6,501 nucleotides of DNA. It comes from an uncultured Eubacteriales bacterium (lineage in GTDB: Bacteria > Bacillota > Clostridia > Oscillospirales > CAG-272). Made by a program: the position numbers and the translations under genes. The DNA lies in NCBI GenBank assembly GCA_934378145.1, contig CAKXXW010000056.1:1-6501 (forward strand). The letters run 5' to 3'. Each line of letters begins with the position of its first letter. The stretch's first letter is position 1. The notes under the pieces were generated by a model. It was not told where the DNA came from and ran no database searches. It saw nothing but the letters and a program-made list of their open reading frames with translations. Below are positions 1-4,703 of this stretch, piece after piece.

Positions 1-65
1 CTGCGGAGGGCGACGGGGGGACGCGGGGCGCTGCCCCTGCACCCTGCAAGCCTTTGAAAAGGCTT
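1..65. repeat. GC-rich hairpin repeat at window edge
   Basis: No gene is visible here. Two small hairpins can be read directly: GGGGC (25-29) with GCCCC (33-37), and AAGCCTT (48-54) with AAGGCTT (59-65) around a TGAA loop. The block resembles the short GC-rich intergenic repeats common in Clostridia of this type, but the family assignment is from memory. It lies downstream of the minus-strand genes and may continue to the left of the window. Confidence 0.45.
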
Positions 66-92
66 GACCTAAACTTGATAAACGCTAAAAAT

Positions 93-206
93 AAAGACCT
101 CACCCGAAGCAACGCCTTTCTTAAGGCATTGTCTCCGGGCGAGGCCTTCACTATTCGGTGAATAAACCGCGATTATCGGCTCCCGGCACGGCCGGGTGAG
201 GTCTTC
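93..206. repeat. 114-nt element with 13-bp inverted termini (copy 1)
   Basis: AAGACCTCACCCG at 94-106 is the exact reverse complement of CGGGTGAGGTCTT at 193-205. Inside is a second hairpin, CCCGGC (182-187) with GCCGGG (191-196) around ACG. Positions 128-196 align without gaps to 4305-4373 on the same strand, with 58 of 69 bases identical by hand count, so this is a dispersed repeat. It is too small to encode a protein and resembles a MITE or a mobile terminator-like element. Confidence 0.7.
94..205 (-). terminator. Probable terminator after the minus-strand genes, possibly bidirectional
   Basis: Read on the minus strand, the 13-bp terminal stem ends in GGTCTTTATTTTTAG, a usable T-rich tail 15 nt after the stop codon of the 98-residue gene. 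On the plus strand the same stem is followed by CTTCATTTTTC. The loop is long (about 86 nt) but contains its own 6-bp hairpin. Termination in both directions is inferred from this symmetry. Confidence 0.5.
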
Positions 207-220
207 ATTTTTCAGCTCTC

Positions 221-517
221 TCAGGCGTTCTTAAGCTCCTGCTCAAGCCATATCGTCCCGAGCGAAAAGGCATCGTAAAGCCCCTTCTTCTGCCCCTGCT
301 TGTAGATCTTCGACGGATCCTTCGAGTCGATTATCTGAATAAATATCTCATCCGGCAGATCATTGTCGCCGACCTTCTTGTAAGACATTATCTCAAGTAT
401 CAGTATGCACTTCTCGGACATATCGCCGTAGCAGATCGTCTCGCCCTCGCGGACGAGAGGTCTGTCCTTGTAGCGGAGAAAGTCCCCCTTCACCTGTTTG
501 CGTTCGTCGTTTGCCAT
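221..517 (-). CDS. Small conserved-looking hypothetical protein, 98 aa
   Basis: This is an unrecognised 98-residue protein beginning MANDERKQVKGDFLRYKD. It is soluble-looking, with mixed charge and no signal peptide or membrane segment. The middle (about residues 38-66) reads like beta strands and loops with many Asp and Glu, and the C-terminus ends in a short helix (WLEQELKNA). The start at 517 is preferred because GAAAGGA lies at 530-536, 12 nt upstream. An upstream in-frame ATG at 541 would sit only about 5 nt inside the predicted transcript. The gene is downstream of and co-oriented with tmcAL but has its own promoter. No cysteine cluster or catalytic motif is visible. A function cannot be assigned. 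Confidence 0.75.
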   Translation of the reverse strand: MANDERKQVKGDFLRYKDRPLVREGETICYGDMSEKCILILEIMSYKKVGDNDLPDEIFIQIIDSKDPSKIYKQGQKKGLYDAFSLGTIWLEQELKNA

Positions 518-552
518 ATATAGTACCGTTCCTTTCATCATTTACCATTATC

Positions 553-581
553 AGTTTACCACACAATCGCGCATAAGTCAA
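553..581 (-). promoter_or_regulatory. SigA-type promoter for the 98-aa gene
   Basis: On the minus strand TTGACT (581 to 576) and TAAACT (558 to 553) are separated by exactly 17 nt, and a TGG immediately before the -10 gives an extended -10. Transcription would start near 546, about 29 nt before the ATG at 517. The -35 box begins a few bases after the tmcAL stop codon, so the small gene can be expressed independently of tmcAL. Confidence 0.65.
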
Positions 582-584
582 TCA

Positions 585-1754
585 TTATTCGCAAATTTCC
601 GGTGATCTGCGCTCAAACCCGCCCGCGGAAAGCCTTTTCGGCAGTGAAAGCGTGAAAAGTGCGTCGAACCGACGCGAAAGCTCACGCTGGCGGCACACCG
701 GTGCGTCCGCCGGCTTTGTCACCACGGGAAAGCGCCCGTAAGCCTCGCGCAGGAACGCCCGCCCCCGCGCGTTCGCGGCAAGCAGTGTCGTATATTCGGG
801 CGGGCGGCGAAGGTCGTCCTCCGTCACTCCCATCACCGAGAAGAATACCGCGCGCCGTATCCTTGAATCGGTGTATCGCTTTGATGCTGCCGCGGAAAAG
901 AATCCCTCAAGGTCGGTCGCCTCGCATGACGCCGCGCAAAGCCTCCTGTAAAGTCCCCCCCCCGCCTCGGCAAAGGCTGTCATACATTCGGGATTGGCGA
1001 GCCGGAAATATCCGAGTATCGCCGCCGACACCTTTTCCGCATCGGTCGGAAAAAGTCCTTCTTTCTCGGCTCTGCGGAATATCTCCGCGGCGCCCTCCGG
1101 CATAAACGCGCAGGCATCCCCGATTCTGCCCTCCGCAATCAGTCGCCGCAGAGCGGTTGCCGAGGGGTACTCGCCTTCTCTCACTTCGCTGTCCGAAAAA
1201 GCCGCGCCATCCCGCTTTATCAGCGTCGGCTTCATCGCCGCGCCCGTGCGGGATATCGCCGCAAGGTACGATAGCGCGAGCCTGTCGTTTGCGCCTCCGG
1301 GAAGTTCTTTTCCTGTAAGCGCCTCAAAAGCATCGGAGTAGGCTCCCGCGGTCCCCTTCCCGCGCTTCAGCTCCTCACGGTAGCGCAGGTCAAACTCCTC
1401 CGTCGCCGTGACCTTCGCCGCAAGTGTAAGGGCTTCAATATCCCCGCACTCGCTGCCGAAGTTAAGCTCGCCGACACCGAGAGAGTCAAGTATCCTCACC
1501 CCCGCAAGGGCAAAATACGCGGCGCTCGCCATAGAGTAAGGGTACGGCAGCTCAAGCACAAGGTCGGCTCCGGCGCGCAGGGCGGCAGAAGCTCTCGTGT
1601 ACCTGTCGGTGCAGGCGAAGCCCCCCCGTTGCACGGCGTTACCGCTCATAAGGCAGACGACAGCCCCGTACCCCGCCTCGCGCAGAACCGAGATCTGGCG
1701 CGCATGTCCGAGGTGCAGAGGATTGTATTCGCAGATTATACCGACGCTTCGCAA
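585..1754 (-). CDS. tmcAL: tRNA(Met) cytidine acetate ligase TmcAL
   Basis: TmcAL (formerly YlbM) uses acetate and ATP to form N4-acetylcytidine at the wobble position of elongator tRNA(Met), acting in the cytoplasm. The 389-residue protein opens with the family signature GIICEYNPLHLGH, where HLGH (residues 14-17) is the nucleotidyltransferase-type HxGH site. Further family motifs are MSGNAVQRGG (36-45), LVLELPYPYS (65-74) and FGSECGD (99-105). GGANDRLALSYL (153-164) appears to match the PNNILG-type segment, retaining N156 but with D-R in place of N-I. The length is slightly below B. subtilis TmcAL (about 415). The start is TTG, fixed by GGAGGGG 8 nt upstream and by the N-terminal motif beginning within five residues. 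A run of nine G (minus strand) lies inside the gene at 955-963. Confidence 0.93.
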   Translation of the reverse strand: MRSVGIICEYNPLHLGHARQISVLREAGYGAVVCLMSGNAVQRGGFACTDRYTRASAALRAGADLVLELPYPYSMASAAYFALAGVRILDSLGVGELNFGSECGDIEALTLAAKVTATEEFDLRYREELKRGKGTAGAYSDAFEALTGKELPGGANDRLALSYLAAISRTGAAMKPTLIKRDGAAFSDSEVREGEYPSATALRRLIAEGRIGDACAFMPEGAAEIFRRAEKEGLFPTDAEKVSAAILGYFRLANPECMTAFAEAGGGLYRRLCAASCEATDLEGFFSAAASKRYTDSRIRRAVFFSVMGVTEDDLRRPPEYTTLLAANARGRAFLREAYGRFPVVTKPADAPVCRQRELSRRFDALFTLSLPKRLSAGGFERRSPEICE

Positions 1755-1762
1755 AAGTCTTT

Positions 1763-1769
1763 CCCCTCC
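1763..1769 (-). promoter_or_regulatory. Ribosome binding site that fixes the TTG start of tmcAL
   Basis: GGAGGGG on the minus strand ends 8 nt before the TTG codon at 1754-1752. There is no ATG at a matching position, and the conserved TmcAL N-terminus starts immediately, so the weak start codon appears to be offset by a strong Shine-Dalgarno. Confidence 0.7.
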
Positions 1770-1784
1770 CGTTCCGTTTTCTTA

Positions 1785-1790
1785 ATTATA
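1785..1790 (-). promoter_or_regulatory. Possible extended -10 promoter for tmcAL
   Basis: On the minus strand the sequence TGGTATAAT places a perfect TATAAT after a TGn extension, about 30 nt before the TTG start. The -35 region 17 nt upstream reads TGGCAT and is a poor match, as expected if an extended -10 carries most of the contact. This is a sequence-based guess. Confidence 0.45.
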
Positions 1791-1867
1791 CCACATTTGT
1801 GCGGCTTATGCCACACTTTTATTTTTTTCCTCTCCATAATGCGACGGCTTTTGCGCCGCGCGGGCGT

Positions 1868-1873
1868 TATAAT
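1868..1873 (+). promoter_or_regulatory. Possible -10 element ahead of the spoIIA operon
   Basis: A TATAAT lies 36 nt upstream of the spoIIAA ATG, but the position 17 nt further up (CGGCTT, 1845-1850) is not a -35 match. In Bacillus the spoIIA operon is transcribed by sigma H under Spo0A. I looked for a sigma H-like AGGAAT/GAAT pair and a TTCGACAA Spo0A box in 1755-1909 and found neither in convincing form. The real promoter is unresolved. Confidence 0.25.
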
Positions 1874-1909
1874 GGCAACAGTAAGAAAAAAAGAAAGGAA
1901 GTACTCTCT

Positions 1910-2245
1910 ATGATAAAATCCGCGGGCAGGCTCACCTACACCTCGGCGGACGGTGTGCTGACTCTTAAGCTGACCGGCGAGATCGACCACCACAGCGCCG
2001 TCGGACTCAGGGAGGAAGCCGACAGGCTCATCTACCTTGAGCGCCCGAAGAAGCTCCTTCTCGACCTTTCGGGGATAGATTTTATGGACAGCTCGGGACT
2101 CGGCTTCATAATGGGGCGCTACGCGCTCGTGTCAAAGCTCGGGGGCAGTCTTGCCCTTCTCAATCCGAACGCAAGGGTGTCAAGGATCCTGTCTCTCTCG
2201 GCACTCGAAAGAATAATCAAAACCGAAAGGACTGATGAAAAATGA
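1910..2245 (+). CDS. spoIIAA: Anti-sigma F factor antagonist SpoIIAA
   Basis: SpoIIAA is the anti-anti-sigma factor of the forespore switch: in its dephosphorylated form it displaces sigma F from SpoIIAB. The 111-residue product is a single STAS domain of the usual size. It contains LTGEIDHHSA (residues 21-30), matching LTGELDHHTA of B. subtilis, and the phosphorylation loop MDSSGLG (59-65). Ser61 corresponds to B. subtilis Ser58, the residue phosphorylated by SpoIIAB. The start at 1910 is chosen because AAAGGA (1894-1899) lies 10 nt upstream; the frame stays open further up, but that extension has no family similarity. It overlaps spoIIAB by ATGA, which points to translational coupling. The SpoIIE phosphatase that would activate it is not in this window. 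Confidence 0.95.
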   Translation: MIKSAGRLTYTSADGVLTLKLTGEIDHHSAVGLREEADRLIYLERPKKLLLDLSGIDFMDSSGLGFIMGRYALVSKLGGSLALLNPNARVSRILSLSALERIIKTERTDEK

Positions 2246-2688
2246 AAAAAGTCAGAAATACAATGAAGCTCGTATTGCCCTCGCTCTCTGTCAACGAGGG
2301 CATGGCGAGGGCGGCGGTAGCCGCCTTCTGCTCACAGCTCGACCCGTCGGCGCTCTTCCTTGCCGATATAAAATGCGCGGTATCGGAGGCTGTCACGAAC
2401 TGCATCGTCCACGCCTACCGTGAGAGCGCGGGCAACATTTACATAACCGTAAAGCTCCTTGACGACGCGGCGGAGGTAGTCATCCGCGACCGCGGGTGCG
2501 GTATCCCCGATGTGAAGAAGGCACGCGAGCCTCTGTTCACGACCGACGCCGAGGGTGAACGCTCGGGCATGGGCTTTACGGTGATGGAGAACTTCTGCGA
2601 CCGTGTACGCGTCAAGTCAAAACCCGGCGCGGGTACGACCGTGACACTGCTGAAGAAGCTCGTGCAAAAAGAGTTCCCTTCCCCGTGA
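2242..2688 (+). CDS. spoIIAB: Anti-sigma F factor and serine kinase SpoIIAB
   Basis: SpoIIAB binds and inactivates sigma F before septation and phosphorylates SpoIIAA on serine, using a GHKL-family ATPase fold. The 148-residue protein has the full set of motifs: N-box SEAVTNCIVHAY (48-59, with E49 and N53), G1 box IRDRGCGIPD (81-90), ATP-lid segment REPLFTT (95-101), and G2 box ERSGMGFTVMENF (106-118). NEGMAR (18-23) matches the B. subtilis segment ending in Arg20, which contacts sigma F and SpoIIAA, so R23 is the likely equivalent. The start codon overlaps the spoIIAA stop, with AAAGG (2226-2230) inside the end of spoIIAA serving as ribosome binding site. The length matches the B. subtilis protein (146). 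Confidence 0.96.
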   Translation: MKKVRNTMKLVLPSLSVNEGMARAAVAAFCSQLDPSALFLADIKCAVSEAVTNCIVHAYRESAGNIYITVKLLDDAAEVVIRDRGCGIPDVKKAREPLFTTDAEGERSGMGFTVMENFCDRVRVKSKPGAGTTVTLLKKLVQKEFPSP

Positions 2689-2703
2689 AGGGCATGAAAA
2701 GGG

Positions 2704-3447
2704 ATGGATGCCGTTTTGACGACCGACCGGCGGTTTGAAAACAATATTTCCCTGCTCCGTGAGGCAAAAAAGGGCGACACGGGTGCGGAAGAAGAGCTTC
2801 TGCGGCTCAACGCGGGACTCGTGCGCTCGATCGCGCAAAGGTTCTGCGGGCGCGGAGTCGACCTTGAAGACCTTATACAGATAGGCACGATAGGTCTGCT
2901 GAAAGCTGTCCGCAGCTTTGACCCCGACCGCGGGTTCGCATTCTCGACCTACGCCGTGCCGCTCGTGATAGGCGAGATCAAGCGGAGCCTTCGCGATGAC
3001 GGGCTGATAAAGGTCGGGCGGCAACAGAAGAAGCTCGGCTTTGACCTTCTCGCGGCAAGGTCGGCGATAGTCAACGCCGAGGGGCGCGAGCCTCCGATCT
3101 CCGAACTTGCAGCCGCCTGTTCGGTCAGCACCGAGGAAGCGGCGATAGCCCTTGACGCGATCTCTCCGGTGTCCTCTCTGTCCGAGCCCGCCGACGGGGG
3201 CGACGGAAGCCTCACGCTCGAGAGCAGGCTTGCCGACCCCGACGACGCGATAGAACGCCTTCGTGACCGCGTGGCGCTCGGACAGGCACTCGCGCGGCTC
3301 GACCCGTTCAGCCGACGGATAGTCGTTCTGAGGTATTATATGGGTCTTACGCAGCAGAAAACCGCGGAGGAACTCGGCGTGACGCAGGTCAAAGTCTCGC
3401 GCGAGGAAAAGAAGATCCTTGCCGCCCTGCGCCGTGAGCTTGCCTGA
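2704..3447 (+). CDS. sigF: RNA polymerase sigma factor SigF (SpoIIAC)
   Basis: Sigma F directs the first forespore-specific transcription and is held inactive by SpoIIAB. The 247 residues contain region 2 (about 25-100) with DLIQIGTIGLLKA (56-68) and the core- and promoter-binding segment FSTYAVPLVIGEIKR (80-94). A region 3 helix-turn-helix-like stretch sits near 130-155, and region 4 starts at LDPFSRRIVVLRYY (199-212). The recognition helix reads GVTQVKVSREEKKIL (225-239). B. subtilis has SRLEKKIL, so Glu234 replaces a hydrophobic residue. The ATG at 2704 is 15 nt after spoIIAB. GAAGGG at 2687-2692 gives 11-nt spacing, and a second purine run directly abuts the ATG. A TTG at 2716 is a weaker alternative start. 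The gene order AA-AB-AC and the sequence make this assignment firm. Confidence 0.95.
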   Translation: MDAVLTTDRRFENNISLLREAKKGDTGAEEELLRLNAGLVRSIAQRFCGRGVDLEDLIQIGTIGLLKAVRSFDPDRGFAFSTYAVPLVIGEIKRSLRDDGLIKVGRQQKKLGFDLLAARSAIVNAEGREPPISELAAACSVSTEEAAIALDAISPVSSLSEPADGGDGSLTLESRLADPDDAIERLRDRVALGQALARLDPFSRRIVVLRYYMGLTQQKTAEELGVTQVKVSREEKKILAALRRELA

Positions 3448-3458
3448 CACGGGGATTA

Positions 3459-3482
3459 CGGGAGATACGACGGGAGATACGA
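3459..3482 (+). repeat. 12-bp perfect tandem duplication after sigF
   Basis: CGGGAGATACGA occurs twice head to tail (3459-3470 and 3471-3482), starting 11 nt after the sigF stop. It leads directly into the long hairpin at 3488. The function is unknown. Confidence 0.6.
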
Positions 3483-3487
3483 AGGAT

Positions 3488-3519
3488 GCGGGGGACTTTC
3501 TTTCGAGAAAGTCCCCCGC
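3488..3519 (+). terminator. 14-bp GC-rich hairpin with TTCG loop, no T tract
   Basis: Positions 3488-3501 pair perfectly with 3506-3519 around a TTCG tetraloop; the lower stem is a run of G:C pairs. It sits 40 nt after sigF. It is followed by CGCGCCCCC rather than a T tract, so it is not a classic intrinsic terminator. It may protect the 3' end of the spoIIA mRNA or belong to an intergenic repeat family. The hairpin is certain; the terminator role is uncertain. Confidence 0.55.
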
Positions 3520-3558
3520 GCCCCCAAAGAACTTGCTGAAAGGCTATGGAAGCTATGT

Positions 3559-3671
3559 CTTGTCTCGCGGCATTTTGCCTGCGGCAAAACTTTGGTGGAT
3601 TTTTGCCGAGGACTCAAGGGTATGCAAGCATTCCCTCCTCGCCCTCGGGCAAGAATCCGTCCCGAGACAAG
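3559..3671. other. Structured 113-nt intergenic element, possible three-way junction
   Basis: Three nested stems can be drawn without overlap. An outer stem joins CTTGTCTCG (3559-3567) and CGAGACAAG (3663-3671). A left arm pairs TTTTGCC (3573-3579) with GGCAAAA (3583-3589). A long right arm pairs 3597-3611 with 3643-3658, using one T-G wobble and one bulged G at 3647. The right arm is capped by AGGG-T-ATGC (3617-3625) facing GCAT-T-CCCT (3628-3636). Together they form a compact junction. There is no credible coding frame. It could be a folded RNA, a repeat element, or both. Confidence 0.5.
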
Positions 3672-3748
3672 GGCGAAAACCGTTCGACCTTAAGGTAAAG
3701 TACACCGACAGGGCTAACAAAAGTAAAGCGTACTCGTTTCCCCTCCGT

Positions 3749-3820
3749 GCGGCGAAGCCGCGCTTCATAGGGCGAAGCCCTGCTTCATTTTTCATGCACC
3801 GTAGGGTGCGCTTCATTTTT
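3749..3820 (+). repeat. Cascade of three 5-bp hairpins, each followed by GCTTCAT
   Basis: GCGGC-GAA-GCCGC (3749-3761), AGGGC-GAA-GCCCT (3769-3781) and GCACC-GTAG-GGTGC (3796-3809) occur in a row. GCTTCAT follows or overlaps the foot of each one (3762-3768, 3782-3788, 3810-3816); the last two run on into T5 tracts. Stem sequences differ while the layout is kept, so each unit is a small hairpin plus a constant tail. The later two could act as weak terminators. The element near position 200 also ends in CTTCATTTTT. Confidence 0.55.
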
Positions 3821-3859
3821 ACCCACGGTAGGGGCGGTGAATTTCATTTTCAATTGTAG

Positions 3860-3884
3860 GGGAGGATATTATCCTCCCGTTTTT
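3860..3884 (+). terminator. Intrinsic terminator GGGAGGAT/ATCCTCCC plus T5
   Basis: GGGAGGAT (3860-3867) pairs with ATCCTCCC (3871-3878) over a 3-nt ATT loop, then G and TTTTT. It is the best T-tract terminator in the spoIIA-pilin interval and would stop any transcript running through from sigF about 410 nt upstream. The preceding TTGTAGGGGAGG resembles an intergenic repeat common in related Clostridia (recalled, not searched). Confidence 0.65.
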
Positions 3885-3897
3885 ATCGGTAAAGAAA

Positions 3898-4284
3898 GTC
3901 TTCACTTCCATTGTAGAATGACCGCCTAAACCGAGGCTCCCTCCGGGAGGGAGCTGGCGCCGAAGGCGACTGAAGGAGAGTGCGTTACAAGCGATTTACG
4001 ATTGCAAACGGCCTGTTTGCCTGTACAAAGGTATTATACCGCGGGCTCCCTCAGTCTTTCCTCCCTGCGGTCGGAAATCCAGCTCCCTCCCGGAGGGAGC
4101 TGGCGCCGAAGGCGACTGAAGGAGAGTGCGTTACAAGCGATTTACGATTGCAAACGGCCTGTTTGCCTGTACAAAGGTATTATACCGCGGGCTCCCTCAG
4201 TCTTTCCTCCCTGCGGTCGGAAATCCAGCTCCCTCCCGGAGGGAGCCTCGGTTTAGGCGGACATCTTGCAATAGAAGTGAGGCC
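3898..4284. repeat. Nested inverted-repeat (MITE-like) element
   Basis: A 23-bp stretch at 3922-3944 (beginning CCGCCTAAACCGAGG) is repeated as a perfect reverse complement at 4238-4260. The symmetry continues outward in degraded form: 3898-3921 against 4261-4284 matches at 17 of 24 positions, including CACTTC/GAAGTG. Inside lie two tandem 146-bp units separated and bounded by GCTCCCTCC-N-GGAGGGAGC palindromes (3936-3954, 4082-4100, 4228-4246). No transposase is present, so mobility would depend on an enzyme encoded elsewhere. Reading frames crossing the element are by-products of the repeats. Confidence 0.75.
3951..4242 (+). repeat. Two identical tandem 146-bp units
   Basis: Positions 3951-4096 and 4097-4242 are identical by eye over all 146 bases. 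Each unit contains GCGCCGAAGGCG, an inverted pair GACTGAAGGAG/CTCCCTCAGTC (3968-3978 and 4046-4056, one mismatch), the 11-base palindrome GGTATTATACC, and a terminal GC palindrome. A diverged copy of the right-hand part of the unit appears at the window end (6395-6501) in the same orientation. Confidence 0.85.
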
Positions 4285-4304
4285 ATTCCTTCTCTTGACA
4301 AAAT

Positions 4305-4373
4305 ATTGTTTCCGGGCGAAGACCTCACCCTTCGGTGCATAAACCGCGAGGATTGGCTCCCGGCACTGCCGGG
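4305..4373. repeat. Second copy of the 93-206 element (partial)
   Basis: This aligns without gaps to 128-196 with 11 differences in 69 bases, same orientation. The internal CCCGGC-ACT-GCCGGG hairpin is kept. The distal terminal inverted repeat present in copy 1 is missing: the sequence continues GGAGGCGCC instead of GTGAGGTCTT. Weak similarity may extend left to about 4286. It directly abuts the nested element ending near 4284. Confidence 0.7.
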
Positions 4374-4492
4374 GAGGCGCCGCCTGCTGTCATTTCGGCG
4401 AGAATTTTTGGTCAATTTGCGGAATTTGCGCGAAAAAGCCCCTCATTTGTTCACAAAAGGGCTGAAAATAGTAATTTTTTTCATATTCGGTA

Positions 4493-4521
4493 TTGACAAA
4501 CGGCTTGTCCTGTGCTATAAT
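4493..4521 (+). promoter_or_regulatory. Consensus SigA promoter of the pilin cluster
   Basis: TTGACA (4493-4498) and TATAAT (4516-4521) are both perfect and 17 nt apart, with a TGC giving an extended -10. An A/T-rich stretch (about 4464-4489, GAAAATAGTAATTTTTTTC) lies upstream where an UP element would act. Transcription would start near 4528, giving a 5' leader of about 175 nt before the pilin ATG. By match to consensus it is the strongest promoter in the window. Confidence 0.88.
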
Positions 4522-4528
4522 CCCTTTC

Positions 4529-4538
4529 GTACATGTAC
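4529..4538. promoter_or_regulatory. 10-bp palindrome GTACATGTAC at the transcription start
   Basis: A perfect palindrome sits at about +1 to +10 of the predicted pilin transcript. The position suits a repressor operator; a role in the RNA is less likely because a hairpin of this sequence has almost no loop. No regulator is encoded nearby. Confidence 0.35.
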
Positions 4539-4562
4539 TAAACAGCAACTCACAAAATGTGT

Positions 4563-4673
4563 GTTTACCGATGGAAAGGCGTCGGCGGACATACTCTCGC
4601 ACTGTTCACCGGTGGAAAGGCGCCGGCGGGCATGATCTATGATGTTTTCCGGCGGAAAGGCACCGGTGAACAT
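4563..4673 (+). promoter_or_regulatory. Triple-hairpin 5' leader of the pilin mRNA
   Basis: Three 30-nt imperfect repeats start at 4563, 4604 and 4644, separated by unrelated 11- and 10-nt spacers. Each begins GTT, contains the invariant core GGAAAGGC and ends CAT. Within each repeat, positions 1-4 pair with 25-28, position 5 faces 24 as a constant mismatch, and positions 6-11 pair with 18-23, leaving loop GAAAGG. Position pair 9-20 changes from A-U (first) to G-C (second, third), and pairs 2-27, 3-26 and 4-25 change only between Watson-Crick and G-U. One pair, 10-19, is lost in the third repeat (C/A). The loop hexamer equals the Shine-Dalgarno of the pilin gene (4686-4691). Regulation of translation or mRNA stability is inferred. 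Confidence 0.7.
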
Positions 4674-4703
4674 AAAAAATTTTTTGAAAGGAAAAACTCA
4701 ACA

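Noticed and set aside
1799..1909. Longer start for spoIIAA
   Set aside because: The extra 37 residues have no STAS similarity, and a good ribosome binding site precedes the ATG at 1910.
2617..3450. Long antisense open frame opposite spoIIAB and sigF
   Set aside because: It is a high-GC shadow of well-supported genes, with no ribosome binding site and no recognisable protein.
3559..3671. tRNA or other standard RNA gene
   Set aside because: The arms do not match a cloverleaf: there is no T-loop GTTCRA in place and the junction has the wrong arm lengths. It is kept only as an unassigned structured element.
3419..3859. Open frames on either strand between sigF and the pilin cluster
   Set aside because: They cross several hairpins and repeat elements, have no Shine-Dalgarno, and their composition reflects the repeats. 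I see no gene in 3448-4703.
3980..4635. Several open frames across the tandem repeats
   Set aside because: They encode the same repeat-derived peptide twice, have no ribosome binding sites and run through palindromes and the promoter.
4563..4673. CRISPR-like array of 30-nt repeats
   Set aside because: The repeats are imperfect, the spacers are only 10-11 nt, and changes preserve hairpin pairing. There are no cas genes. They fit a structured mRNA leader instead.
4557..4703. N-terminal extension of the pilin reading frame upstream of 4704
   Set aside because: It translates the hairpin leader, lacks a ribosome binding site, and would place 49 residues ahead of a perfect prepilin leader that must be N-terminal.
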